From NCBI RefSeq assembly GCF_001514235.1, contig NZ_KQ948932.1:237523-301522 (forward strand): a DNA stretch of 64,000 nucleotides, given 5' to 3'. The notes under the pieces were generated by a model. That model was not told where the DNA came from. It saw only the letters and a program-made list of their open reading frames with translations, and searched no databases. The first letter of the stretch is position 1. Each line of letters begins with the position of its first letter. Both the position numbers and the translations under genes were made by a program. Shown one piece after another: positions 17,480 through 26,043 of the stretch. The stretch is from Streptomyces caeruleatus (GTDB lineage Bacteria > Actinomycetota > Actinomycetes > Streptomycetales > Streptomycetaceae).

Positions 17480-18310
17480 TCACCGCCCGTCGGACACCCC
17501 CGGCGCCTCCCCGAACCGCGCCAACGCCAACGCCCCCGCCACCGACACCACAAACCCCAACACCGCCAGCCACGCCAACCCCTCCCGCGTACGATCCCCC
17601 AGCCACACCACCCCCACCACCGCCGGCCCGACCGTCTCCCCGATCACCATCGCCGCGGTAGCCACCGTCACCGACCCCCGCTGCAACGCCGACGTCAACG
17701 CCAAGAACGCCGCCCCACCCCCCAACAGCAGCGCATACGTCGCCGGATTCGCCAACTCCGACACCGACACCGAGTCGATCAGCCGCACCGCCACCTCCAC
17801 CACCCCGAACCCGAACCCCGCGGCCAGCCCCAGCACCAGCCCCCGCCCCCGCTCCGGCAACCGCCCACCCGCGAGTCCCACCCCCAGCACCCCGAGAGCC
17901 ACCCCGAGCATCGCGAACCTGAGCGCATCCGACCCGCCCCGGTCCCCCTCCGTCCCCGAGGCAAGCCCCAGCATCGCCAGCCCCGCACACACCACCCCCA
18001 CCGCCGCCCACTCGCTCCGCCGCAACCGCACCCCCAGCAACCGCGCCGCGACCACCGCGGTCACCGCGAGACTGGACGCCAGCGCCGCCGACACGGCGTA
18101 GATGGGAAGCGACCGCAGAGCGATGACCTGGAACACGAACCCCAGCCCGTCCAGGGCCAGCCCGGCCAGATACCGCCACTGCCGAAGAGCCCGCAGCAGC
18201 ACCCCCGCCTCGCCACCCCGTCCCCCTTGCGCACTCGCCGCCCGCGCGGCCACGGCCTGCAGGACGGTGGCCGCACCGAAACAGACCGCCGCGCCAAGGG
18301 CGCAGATCAT
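17480..18310 (-). CDS. DMT-family (EamA-like) membrane transporter
   Basis: The product is 276 residues and almost wholly hydrophobic, with nine to ten transmembrane helices. It starts at ATG 18310 (MICALGAAVCFGAATVLQ), where the first helix begins. An upstream extension to 18,574 would add ~88 residues translated from tandem repeats and is unlikely. The pattern fits the drug/metabolite transporter superfamily, probably an exporter of a small metabolite. The C-terminus ends in a charged tail. It faces the lipoprotein gene across a repeat-containing gap. Confidence 0.85.
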   Translation of the reverse strand: MICALGAAVCFGAATVLQAVAARAASAQGGRGGEAGVLLRALRQWRYLAGLALDGLGFVFQVIALRSLPIYAVSAALASSLAVTAVVAARLLGVRLRRSEWAAVGVVCAGLAMLGLASGTEGDRGGSDALRFAMLGVALGVLGVGLAGGRLPERGRGLVLGLAAGFGFGVVEVAVRLIDSVSVSELANPATYALLLGGGAAFLALTSALQRGSVTVATAAMVIGETVGPAVVGVVWLGDRTREGLAWLAVLGFVVSVAGALALARFGEAPGVSDGR

Positions 18311-18410
18311 TCCGAAGAGCACAAAGCGACTGTAGGCGGCAGGGCACAGCCAGGGGGGCCTCGCGCGGCGGCACACGGCGATCTTTAGGCTGTCCGCTGA
18401 ACACCGAACG

Positions 18411-18500
18411 GACCAACGGATCATCGGGACCCAACGGATCATGGGGACCCAACGGTTCATGGGGACCCAACGGTTCATCGGGACCGAACGCACCATCGGG
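18411..18500 (+). repeat. Five 18-bp tandem repeats in a divergent promoter region
   Basis: Five head-to-tail units share the consensus GACCCAACGGATCATGGG with small changes. They end directly before the GGGGAG ribosome binding site of the lipoprotein gene. They fill most of the space between it and the divergent DMT transporter, so they may hold regulatory sites or act as a spacer. Confidence 0.85.
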
Positions 18501-18512
18501 GGAGAGACACAC

Positions 18513-18866
18513 ATGGCGGAAACACGACGCCGACTGCGCTCGAGCACGGTCGTCCTCGGCGGCATGGGCGTCATCGCCGCGGCCCTGACCTCGTGCGGCT
18601 CGGAACCGGACCGCCGCTGCGTCGACCGCGACAGCTACACCTACGAGGGCTACAAGGTCATCGCGGACAAGAACTGCACGTCCGGCTCCAGCTCCAGCTC
18701 CTCGTACGGCAAGAGCGCCAGGAAGAAGACCGGCGGCTCCGACGCCGCCTGGTACTACGACGCCGACATCGACGACGGCCGCGCCGACTACGGCACCTTC
18801 AACCGCAGCGATGCTGTCGACCGGGGCGGCTTCGGCTGCTCGGGCTCGGGCAGCAGCGGCGGCTGA
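18513..18866 (+). CDS. Small lipoprotein upstream of the glutathionylspermidine-synthase-like gene
   Basis: The product is 117 residues from ATG 18513 with GGGGAG upstream. It has a signal peptide (RRRLRSSTVVLGGMGVIAAA) and lipobox ALTSC. The mature part is rich in Ser, Tyr, Asp and Gly, with a DRRCVDRDSY...DKNC pair of Cys, a Ser run and a Gly/Ser tail that includes one more Cys. It lies 12 bp before the ligase gene and is probably co-transcribed. Function is unknown; a surface role paired with the ligase is inference. Confidence 0.8.
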   Translation: MAETRRRLRSSTVVLGGMGVIAAALTSCGSEPDRRCVDRDSYTYEGYKVIADKNCTSGSSSSSSYGKSARKKTGGSDAAWYYDADIDDGRADYGTFNRSDAVDRGGFGCSGSGSSGG

Positions 18867-18878
18867 GCGGGCAGACCG

Positions 18879-20066
18879 ATGGAGCGCCGCACGATCGAAC
18901 CCCGCCCCGGCTGGCAGCAGACCGTCGAGGAACAGGGCCTCATCTACCCCCTCACCCGCCACCCCGACAACTCACTGCGCCCCTACTGGGACGAGAGCGC
19001 CCACTACGTCTTCTCCCTGGCCGAGGTCGAGGCGCTGGAGGAGGTCGTCGAGGAACTGCACGGCATGTGCCTCGCCGCCGCGGACCACATCGTCTCCGCC
19101 GACCGCTTCGCCGACCTCGGCATCACCGACCCGCGCGTCGCGAACGCGGTCGCCGAGGCCTGGCGCCGACGCGCCGAACTCCCCTCCGTCTACGGCCGTT
19201 TCGACCTCCACTACGACGGCACCGGCCCGGCGAAGCTCCTGGAGTACAACGCCGACACCCCCACGTCCCTCGTCGAGGCGGCGTCCCCCCAGTGGTTCTG
19301 GATGGAGGAGCGCTTCCCCGGCGCCGACCAGTGGAACTCCCTCCACGAACGCCTCGTCGCCGCCTGGAAGAAGCAGTCCGCCCTGCTCCCGCCCGGCGGG
19401 CCCCTGTACTTCGCCTACTCCTCGGCCGACGAACTCGGCGAGGACATGATGACGGTCGCCTACCTCAAGGAAACCGCGGAGCAGGCGGGCCTGGAAACCG
19501 GCTGGATCTCCATGGAGGAGATCGGCTGGGACCCTCTCTCCGGCCGCTTCGTCGACACCCGGCTCCGCTTCATCCGCAGCTGCTTCAAGCTCTACCCCTG
19601 GGAGTGGCTCACCACCGACCGCTTCGCCGGCCACGTCCTGGAGACCCTGGACAACGGCGGCGGCACCGGCTCGACCCTCTGGATCGAACCGGCCTGGAAG
19701 ATGCTCCTCAGCAACAAGGCCCTCCTCGCCATCCTCTGGGAGCTCTACCCGGACCACCCGAACCTGCTCCCCGCCTACCTCGACGGCCCGAGAGAACTGG
19801 CGAGCACCACGGGCTACGTCGCCAAGCCCCTGCTCGGCCGCGAGGGCGCGGGCGTCACGATCCACGAACCCGGCACCCAGCCGGCACCCCTGCGCGAAGA
19901 GCCCTGCTGCTACCAGCAGTTGGCCCCCCTCCCCGCCTTCGACGGCAACCACGTCGTCCTCGGCGCGTGGGTCGTCGAGGACGAGTCCGCGGGCCTCGGC
20001 ATCCGCGAGTCGTCCGGCCTGATCACCGACGAGTACGCCCGCTTCCTGCCCCACGTGATCCTGTAG
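18879..20066 (+). CDS. Glutathionylspermidine synthase-like ATP-dependent ligase
   Basis: The product is 395 residues, matching the synthetase half of the GSP_synth family. It has RPYWDESAHYVF at the N-terminus, the ATP-grasp-like segment HYDGTGPAKLLEYNADTPTS near 109 and the late block VAKPLLGREGAGV near 312. There is no amidase half. Streptomyces lacks glutathione, so the true substrates are unlikely to be glutathione and spermidine; amide-bond formation on another peptide or amine is inferred. Confidence 0.88.
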   Translation: MERRTIEPRPGWQQTVEEQGLIYPLTRHPDNSLRPYWDESAHYVFSLAEVEALEEVVEELHGMCLAAADHIVSADRFADLGITDPRVANAVAEAWRRRAELPSVYGRFDLHYDGTGPAKLLEYNADTPTSLVEAASPQWFWMEERFPGADQWNSLHERLVAAWKKQSALLPPGGPLYFAYSSADELGEDMMTVAYLKETAEQAGLETGWISMEEIGWDPLSGRFVDTRLRFIRSCFKLYPWEWLTTDRFAGHVLETLDNGGGTGSTLWIEPAWKMLLSNKALLAILWELYPDHPNLLPAYLDGPRELASTTGYVAKPLLGREGAGVTIHEPGTQPAPLREEPCCYQQLAPLPAFDGNHVVLGAWVVEDESAGLGIRESSGLITDEYARFLPHVIL

Positions 20067-20119
20067 AGGGCCGTCCCCAGCCCCGCCCGCCCGCGACGGC
20101 CGACCCCCGCCCCACCGGC

Positions 20120-21334
20120 TCACACCCCGAGCACACCCCGCAACTGGGCGAGTCCCCAGTCCAGATCCTCCTTCCCGATCACCAGCGGCGGCGCGATACG
20201 AATCGTCGGACCATGGGTGTCCTTCACCAGCACGCCCCGGTCCACCAGCCGCTCGGACACCTCCCGCCCGGTCCCCACCGCACGGGCGATGTCGACCCCC
20301 GCCCACAGCCCCCGCCCCCGGATCGCCGTCACCCGCCCCGTGCCGGCCAGCAGGCCCAGCTCCCGGTGCAGATGCGCGCCGAGCTCCGCCGACCGCTGCT
20401 GGAACTCGCCCGTCCGCAGCATCGCGATCACCTCCAGCGCCACCGCACACGCCAGCGGATTCCCGCCGAACGTCGACCCGTGCTCCCCGGGCCGGAACAC
20501 CCCGAGCACCTCCGCCGACGACACCACCGCCGACACCGGCAGCACCCCGCCCCCGAGCGCCTTCCCGAGCACATACACATCCGGCACCACACCCTCGTGC
20601 TCGCACGCGAACGTACGACCCGTGCGCCCCAGCCCCGACTGGATCTCGTCCGCGACGAACAGCACGTTCCGCTCCCGCGTCAGCTCCCGCACCGTCGGCA
20701 GATAACCGGCCGGCGGCACCAGCACCCCCGCCTCGCCCTGGATCGGCTCCAGCAGCACGGCCACCGTGTTCTCCGTCAACGCCTCCCGCATCGCCGTCAG
20801 ATCCCCGTACGGCACGATCTCGAAGCCCGGCGTGTACGGCCCGAAGTCCGCCCGCGCCTCCGGGTCCGTGGAGAAGCTGACGATCGTCGTCGTACGGCCG
20901 TGGAAGTTGTTGCCCGCGACGACGATCTTCGCCATCTCCGCCGGCACCCCCTTGACCCGGTAACCCCACTTCCGGGCGGTCTTCACGGCCGTCTCCACCG
21001 CCTCCGCCCCCGTGTTCATGGGCAGCACCATCTCCATCCCGCACAGCTCGGCGAGCTGCTCGCAGAACGCCGCGAACCGGTCGTGATGGAACGCCCGCGA
21101 CGTCAGCGTCACCCGCTCCAACTGGGCCTTCGCCGCGTCCAGGATCCGCCGGTTGCCGTGCCCGAAGTTCAGCGCCGAATACCCGGCCAGCAGATCCAGA
21201 TACCGCCGCCCCTCCACATCCGTCATCCACGCCCCGTCCGCCGTCGCCACCACGACCGGCAACGGGTGGTAGTTGCGGGCGCTGTGCGCCTCGACCGCGG
21301 CGATCAGGGATGCGTTGGTGCTCGACGTGCTCAC
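20120..21334 (-). CDS. rocD: Ornithine--oxo-acid aminotransferase
   Basis: The product is 404 residues from GTG 21334 (VSTSSTNASLIAAVEAHSA, GGAGAG upstream). A longer frame to 21,397 adds residues unlike the family. It is a class III PLP aminotransferase: FGHGNRRI, GAEAVETAVKTARKW, the PLP Asp in VLFVADEIQSGLGRTG, and the Schiff-base Lys in VLGKALGGG (~263). It converts ornithine and 2-oxoglutarate to glutamate semialdehyde and glutamate in arginine breakdown. It converges on the ligase gene. Confidence 0.93.
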   Translation of the reverse strand: MSTSSTNASLIAAVEAHSARNYHPLPVVVATADGAWMTDVEGRRYLDLLAGYSALNFGHGNRRILDAAKAQLERVTLTSRAFHHDRFAAFCEQLAELCGMEMVLPMNTGAEAVETAVKTARKWGYRVKGVPAEMAKIVVAGNNFHGRTTTIVSFSTDPEARADFGPYTPGFEIVPYGDLTAMREALTENTVAVLLEPIQGEAGVLVPPAGYLPTVRELTRERNVLFVADEIQSGLGRTGRTFACEHEGVVPDVYVLGKALGGGVLPVSAVVSSAEVLGVFRPGEHGSTFGGNPLACAVALEVIAMLRTGEFQQRSAELGAHLHRELGLLAGTGRVTAIRGRGLWAGVDIARAVGTGREVSERLVDRGVLVKDTHGPTIRIAPPLVIGKEDLDWGLAQLRGVLGV

Positions 21335-21487
21335 GGGGCTCTCCGTTTCCGCCACCACGAGGGCTCGTGTCCCGGCCGTCACGAGCCTCGCGGCCACTGT
21401 CCATTTCTGGCCTTACGAGTGCTTTGCGGCCCCTTCCTATCGTTGCTCGCATGGTGGACGCGGGACCATGCGCCGTCGGCGCGCCCG

Positions 21488-21493
21488 GTAGGC
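21488..21493 (+). promoter_or_regulatory. -10 element ahead of the riboswitch
   Basis: TAGGCT is a good actinobacterial -10 hexamer 9 bp before the first riboswitch stem, so transcription would start near the aptamer's 5' edge. No clear -35 was seen at the usual distance. Inference from spacing. Confidence 0.45.
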
Positions 21494-21501
21494 TGACCAG
21501 C

Positions 21502-21600
21502 GGGCCGTGACTGGCGCGCTGGGATGGACCAACCATCGGGGAGCGGCCCCTGGGCGGGTGAGACCGCGTCCAGACCGAGTGCCGTGCGCCTGGGCCGTAC
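21502..21600 (+). ncRNA. ZTP (pfl) riboswitch controlling glyA
   Basis: The 5' domain reads GGGCCGTGACTGGCGCGCTG, followed by a short hairpin (GATGG ACCAA CCATC) and GGGGAGCGGCCC. After a variable linker the 3' domain reads GCCGTGCGCCTGGGCCG. The core strings CGTGACTGGC, GGGGAGCG and GCGCCTGGGC are those of the pfl motif, which binds ZMP/ZTP, signals of folate shortage. It ends ~35 nt before the glyA start codon. glyA (one-carbon supply) is a known target class for this riboswitch. Confidence 0.85.
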
Positions 21601-21633
21601 CGTGAACGCTGCACACGACGTCCGGAGGTCCCC

Positions 21634-23082
21634 ATGTCAGCCGAGCCCCTCTCCACCGAGTCCACCGCCTTCCGTGCCGCCCTCGACGTGATCCGCGCCG
21701 TCGAGCCGCGCGTGGCCGACGCCATCGGCCAGGAGGTCACCGACCAGCGCGAGATGCTCAAGCTGATCGCCTCCGAGAACTACGCCTCCCCGGCCACCCT
21801 CCTGGCGATGGGCAACTGGTTCAGCGACAAGTACGCCGAGGGCACCGTCGGCCGCCGCTTCTACGCCGGCTGTCGCAACGTCGACACCGTCGAGTCCCTC
21901 GCCGCCGAGCACGCCAAGGAACTCTTCGGCGCCCGGCACGCCTACGTCCAGCCCCACTCCGGCATCGACGCCAACCTCGTCGCCTTCTGGTCCGTCCTCG
22001 CCGCCCGTGTCGAGGCCCCCGCCCTGGAGAAGGCCGGCGTCCGCCAGGTCAACGACCTCACCGAGGCCGACTGGGCCGAGCTCCGCCAGGCCTTCGGCAA
22101 CCAGCGCATGCTCGGCATGTCCCTGGACGCCGGCGGCCACCTCACCCACGGCTTCCGCCCGAACATCTCCGGCAAGATGTTCGACCAGCGCTCCTACGGC
22201 ACCGACTCCGCCACCGGCCTCATCGACTACGAGGCCCTGCGCGTCTCCGCCCGCGAGTTCAAGCCGCTGATCATCGTCGCCGGCTACTCCGCCTACCCCC
22301 GTCTCGTGAACTTCCGGATCATGCGCGAGATCGCCGACGAGGTCGGCGCCACGCTCATGGTCGACATGGCCCACTTCGCGGGTCTCGTCGCCGGCAAGGT
22401 CCTCACCGGCGACTTCGACCCGGTCCCGCACGCCCAGATCGTCACCACCACCACCCACAAGTCGCTGCGCGGCCCGCGCGGCGGCATGGTCCTGTGCGAC
22501 GACTCCCTCAAGGACCAGGTCGACCGCGGCTGCCCGATGGTCCTCGGCGGCCCGCTCCCGCACGTCATGGCCGCCAAGGCCGTCGCCCTGGCCGAGGCCC
22601 GCCAGCCCGCTTTCCAGGACTACGCCCAGCGCATCGTCGACAACTCCCGCGCGCTGGCCGAGGGCCTGATGCGCCGGGGCGCGACCCTGGTGACCGGCGG
22701 CACCGACAACCACCTGAACCTGATCGACGTCGCCTCCTCCTACGGCCTCACCGGCCGCCAGGCCGAGGCCGCGCTTCTCGACTCCGGCATCGTCACCAAC
22801 CGCAACGCCATCCCGGCCGACCCCAACGGCGCCTGGTACACCTCCGGCATCCGCATCGGCACCCCCGCCCTGACCACCCGTGGCCTGGGCACCGCCGAGA
22901 TGGACGAGGTCGCCGCCCTGATCGACCGCGTCCTCACCACCACCGAGCCGGGCACCACCAAGTCGGGCGCCCCGTCCAAGGCCGCTCACGTCCTCGACCC
23001 GAAGATCGCCGACGAGATCTCCCGCCGCGCCACCGACCTCGTGGCCGGCTTCCCGCTGTACCCGGAGATCGACCTGGGCTGA
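21634..23082 (+). CDS. glyA: Serine hydroxymethyltransferase
   Basis: The product is 482 residues, ~60 longer than the usual 415-430. It has the SHMT pattern IASENYASPATLLAMGNWFSDKY, YAGCRNVDTVESLA and VDMAHFAGLVAGK, with the PLP-Lys in TTTTHKSLRGPRGG (~271). The extra length lies mainly at ~115-160 (FWSVLAARVEAPALEKAGVR), as in the long actinobacterial form. It converts serine and tetrahydrofolate to glycine and 5,10-methylene-THF. A ZTP riboswitch in its leader links it to purine/folate status. CGGAGG precedes the ATG. Confidence 0.95.
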   Translation: MSAEPLSTESTAFRAALDVIRAVEPRVADAIGQEVTDQREMLKLIASENYASPATLLAMGNWFSDKYAEGTVGRRFYAGCRNVDTVESLAAEHAKELFGARHAYVQPHSGIDANLVAFWSVLAARVEAPALEKAGVRQVNDLTEADWAELRQAFGNQRMLGMSLDAGGHLTHGFRPNISGKMFDQRSYGTDSATGLIDYEALRVSAREFKPLIIVAGYSAYPRLVNFRIMREIADEVGATLMVDMAHFAGLVAGKVLTGDFDPVPHAQIVTTTTHKSLRGPRGGMVLCDDSLKDQVDRGCPMVLGGPLPHVMAAKAVALAEARQPAFQDYAQRIVDNSRALAEGLMRRGATLVTGGTDNHLNLIDVASSYGLTGRQAEAALLDSGIVTNRNAIPADPNGAWYTSGIRIGTPALTTRGLGTAEMDEVAALIDRVLTTTEPGTTKSGAPSKAAHVLDPKIADEISRRATDLVAGFPLYPEIDLG

Positions 23083-23107
23083 CGCCCGCGGCGATCCACC
23101 GAGGGCC

Positions 23108-23630
23108 TCACAGGTCCAGGTCGATCAACTCCTGACGTGGTCCCTCCCGCGGCGGTCCGGCTCCCGGCCGGGCCGCCGCGCGGCGTATCAGCAGCGTCCC
23201 GCCGACTCCGGTCGCGAACCCGACGGCCAGCCCCCCCACCGCCCACCCCGCGTCCCCGATCACCGACCCGGGCCGACCCCCGACCGCCGTGGCCCCGGCG
23301 AGCTCGTCCTCCGCCACGCCGACCAGCTCCTCCAGGCCCAGCCGCTCGAAGACCGACCGCGGCGCCCGATGCCAGCGGATGTCGTCGTCCTCCAGTTCCG
23401 GCGCGAGATCCGACCGCACCCAGGGTGTGCCGTCCTCGGCCACGAACAGCTGGTCTGCCGCTGAACGGCGACGTCCCCTCCAAGCGGCCGGTTCGTCTGC
23501 GGCCAGCCACCTATCCCGGTCAGCCCCCAGATCACCGTGATCCGTATTGGCGGATGCCGCCCCTCGACCCACTCCTCCGGCACCCGCTCCGTGCCGACGT
23601 TCTGGTACACCGCCCGACCCGGCTGGGTCT
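23108..23630 (-). pseudogene. Frameshifted remnant of a sigma-associated membrane protein gene
   Basis: Two partial frames make one plausible protein. An N-terminal part around NVGTERVPEEWVEGRHPP and ITVIWGLTGIGGWPQTN is in one frame. The rest (ADQLFVAEDGTPWVRSDLAP to the end) is in another frame, with a C-terminal transmembrane helix (GWAVGGLAVGFATGVGG) and a charged tail. The switch falls near 23,450-23,470. Its upstream end runs straight into the truncated sigma-factor gene with no start codon or spacer, as expected after a deletion. A role as partner of that sigma factor is inference. Confidence 0.55.
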
Positions 23631-24095
23631 CTCCAGGAGATAGCGGTAGGTGACGACCAGGCGATGCTCCTCGCTCAGCTTCTCCAGGGCGGCCTGGAGA
23701 GCGGCGCGGCGCTCTATCTCCAGCGCGGCCAGGGCCGGGTCCGCCGAGTCCGGTATCAGCGGCTCCGCCTCCACCAAGGCCGCCTCACGGCCGGCGAGCG
23801 TGCGCTGACGGGCCGCCGTACGCACTGTGTTCCTCGTCTCATTGGCCACGATCGCCAGCAGCCAGGGCTTGAACGCCGAGCCGTCCTTGAACCGGCCCAG
23901 CGAGCAGTACGCCTTGACGAAGGCCTGCTGCACCACGTCCTCCGCGTCCGCACCCGCCCCGAGCGCGGCGGCCGCCCTGAGCGCGATGCCCGTATGGGCC
24001 CGCACCAGCTGCGCGTACGCCTCCGGCTCTCCGGCGCGTACACGTGCGATCACCGCGGCCTCATCGACGATGCGGCCCCCCTCCCGCGTCCTCAC
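23532..24095 (-). pseudogene. ECF sigma factor, C-terminally truncated
   Basis: From GTG ~24,095 the protein has a good sigma region 2 (GADAEDVVQQAFVKAYCSLG, FKPWLLAIVANETRN). It then has the start of region 4 (LEKLSEEHRLVVTYRYLLE). Immediately after that Glu (about 23,628) the frame enters sequence of the neighbouring gene (RPSRVGRCTRTSARSG) and stops at 23,532. The region 4.2 helix-turn-helix that contacts the -35 element is missing, so it should be unable to act as a normal sigma factor. A deletion joining the two genes is the simplest explanation. Confidence 0.7.
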
Positions 24096-24184
24096 ACCTT
24101 TGTTACACCGCGGAGGACGGATCGGTTCCCATCTGTTTCCCACCAGTTCCGGACCGGCCCCCGAGACCTGAGAGAATGGTGAGC

Positions 24185-25198
24185 ATGGCCTCTGATCGAC
24201 CCCGCGTGCTCTCCGGAATCCAGCCCACCGCAGGCTCGTTCCACCTCGGCAACTACCTCGGCGCCGTCCGCCAGTGGGTTGCCCTGCAGGAGTCCCACGA
24301 CGCGTTCTACATGGTCGTCGACCTGCACGCGATCACGCTCCCGCAGGACCCCGCCGACCTGCGCGCCAACACCCGGCTCGCCGCCGCCCAGCTCCTCGCG
24401 GCCGGCCTCGACCCGGAGCGCTGCACGCTCTTCGTCCAGAGCCATGTCCCCGAGCACGCCCAGCTCGCCTGGGTCATGAACTGCCTCACCGGCTTCGGCG
24501 AGGCCTCCCGCATGACCCAGTTCAAGGACAAGTCCGCCAAGCAGGGCGCGGACCGGGCCTCCGTCGGCCTGTTCACGTACCCGATCCTGCAGGTCGCCGA
24601 CATCCTGCTCTACCAGGCCCACGAGGTCCCGGTCGGCGAGGACCAGCGCCAGCACATCGAGCTCACCCGGGACCTCGCCGAGCGCTTCAACGGCCGCTTC
24701 GGCCCGACCTTCACCGTCCCGAAGCCGTACATCCTCAAGGAGACGGCGAAGATCTACGACCTCCAGGACCCGGCGATCAAGATGAGCAAGTCGGCGTCCA
24801 CGCCGAAGGGCCTCATCAACCTGCTCGACGAGCCCAAGGCCACCGCCAAGAAGGTCAAGAGCGCCGTCACCGACACCGACACCGTCATCCGCTACGACGC
24901 CGAGAACAAGCCGGGCGTCAGCAACCTGCTCACGATCTACTCGACCCTGACGGGTACGGGAATCGCGGAACTGGAGCAGAAGTACGAGGGCAAGGGCTAC
25001 GGTGCGCTCAAGACGGACCTCGCCGAGGTCATGGTCGAGTTCGTGACGCCCTTCCGGGAGCGCACCCAGCAGTATCTGGACGACCCGGAGACGCTGGACT
25101 CGGTCCTGGCCAAGGGCGCGGAGAAGGCGCGTGCCGTCGCCGCGGAGACGCTCGCCCAGGCGTACGACAGGGTGGGCTTCCTGCCCGCCAAGCACTGA
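24185..25198 (+). CDS. trpS: Tryptophanyl-tRNA synthetase
   Basis: The product is 337 residues and full length. It is a class I synthetase with the HIGH-type motif in GSFHLGNYLGA (~15-25) and KMSKS exactly in AIKMSKSAS (~200). GEDQRQHIELTRDLAERFN and LTGFGEASRMTQFKDKS are typical of bacterial TrpRS. ATG 24,185 is chosen by family N-terminus; an ATG 9 nt upstream is also possible. It charges tRNA-Trp in the cytosol. It is divergent from the decayed sigma locus, and no tandem-Trp leader was seen upstream. Confidence 0.95.
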   Translation: MASDRPRVLSGIQPTAGSFHLGNYLGAVRQWVALQESHDAFYMVVDLHAITLPQDPADLRANTRLAAAQLLAAGLDPERCTLFVQSHVPEHAQLAWVMNCLTGFGEASRMTQFKDKSAKQGADRASVGLFTYPILQVADILLYQAHEVPVGEDQRQHIELTRDLAERFNGRFGPTFTVPKPYILKETAKIYDLQDPAIKMSKSASTPKGLINLLDEPKATAKKVKSAVTDTDTVIRYDAENKPGVSNLLTIYSTLTGTGIAELEQKYEGKGYGALKTDLAEVMVEFVTPFRERTQQYLDDPETLDSVLAKGAEKARAVAAETLAQAYDRVGFLPAKH

Positions 25199-25307
25199 GT
25201 CCGCACCACGGCACACGGTCGGAACACGGGCGTACCACCGCACAGCGCTGCACATCACTACGGTTGCGCCTGCCCGCAGCACCTCCGTAGCCGTACAGTC
25301 GATAGCC

Positions 25308-25331
25308 GAATGGCCGTATCAGCGGCCATTC
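25308..25331 (+). terminator. Perfect 9-bp hairpin between trpS and the RNA-ligase-like gene
   Basis: GAATGGCCG and CGGCCATTC flank a 6-nt loop, about 110 bp after trpS and 80 bp before the next start. There is no T-run, so it could be a factor-independent GC terminator or a leader element. Confidence 0.4.
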
Positions 25332-25413
25332 ACGCTCACCAACCGGGCATGAGCTCACAACAGGACGAGCCGTTCGCGACGGGCGAGCTCACCGACAGAC
25401 GACAGGAGACGAC

Positions 25414-25992
25414 GTGGGGACCGTAACGATCGGCGTGTCGATCGCGGTCCCGGAGCCTCACGGCAGCCTGCTCCAGGAGCGGCGCGCGGGCTTCGGCGAC
25501 GCCGCGGCTCACGGCATCCCCACGCACGTCACACTGCTGCCGCCGACCGAGGTCGACGCCGAGCTGCTGCCGGCGATCGAGGCACATCTCCTCGAGGTCG
25601 CGGCCGCTGGGCGCCCCTTCCCGATGCGGCTGTCCGGCACCGGCACCTTCCGGCCCCTCTCGCCGGTCGTCTTCGTCCAGGTCGTCGAGGGCGCCGAGGC
25701 CTGCACCTGGCTCCAGAAGCAGGTCCGTGACGCCTCCGGACCGGTCGCCCGCGAGCTTCAGTTCCCGTACCACCCGCATGTCACCGTCGCCCATGGCATC
25801 GACGAGGAGTCGATGGACCGCGCCTTCGAGGAACTCGCCGACTACGGCGCCGAGTGGCCCTGCACCGGCTTCGCGCTCTACGAGCAGGGCCCCGACGGAG
25901 TGTGGCGCAAGCTGCGGGACTTCGACTTCGGGGGGCCGGTGGTGCCTTCGCAGGCGGGGGCTGTGGAACGCGGGTCCATCCCAGCGAATTAG
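25414..25992 (+). CDS. 2'-5' RNA ligase superfamily protein
   Basis: The product is 192 residues from GTG 25,414 with GACAGGAG upstream. It has the two HxT motifs of the 2H phosphoesterase fold: THVTLLPP (~37) and HPHVTVAHG (~119). These His-Thr pairs carry out 2',3'-cyclic phosphodiesterase/ligase chemistry. The likely role is RNA end or cyclic-nucleotide processing in the cytosol; the in vivo substrate is unknown. The last ~20 residues (PVVPSQAGAVERGSIPAN) are not part of the core fold. Confidence 0.88.
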   Translation: MGTVTIGVSIAVPEPHGSLLQERRAGFGDAAAHGIPTHVTLLPPTEVDAELLPAIEAHLLEVAAAGRPFPMRLSGTGTFRPLSPVVFVQVVEGAEACTWLQKQVRDASGPVARELQFPYHPHVTVAHGIDEESMDRAFEELADYGAEWPCTGFALYEQGPDGVWRKLRDFDFGGPVVPSQAGAVERGSIPAN

Positions 25993-26043
25993 CTCCGCCG
26001 GTTGGGTCGTGGGGTGGGTGCCGGGTTCGGTTTGGTTGTTGTC

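Noticed and set aside
18311..18574. N-terminal extension of the DMT transporter
   Set aside because: The added residues are translated from the 18-bp repeats (VPMNRWVPMNRW) and lie upstream of a good first transmembrane start.
21502..21600. Glycine riboswitch ahead of glyA
   Set aside because: The tandem glycine aptamer core is absent; the strings CGTGACTGGC and GCGCCTGGGC fit the ZTP motif instead.
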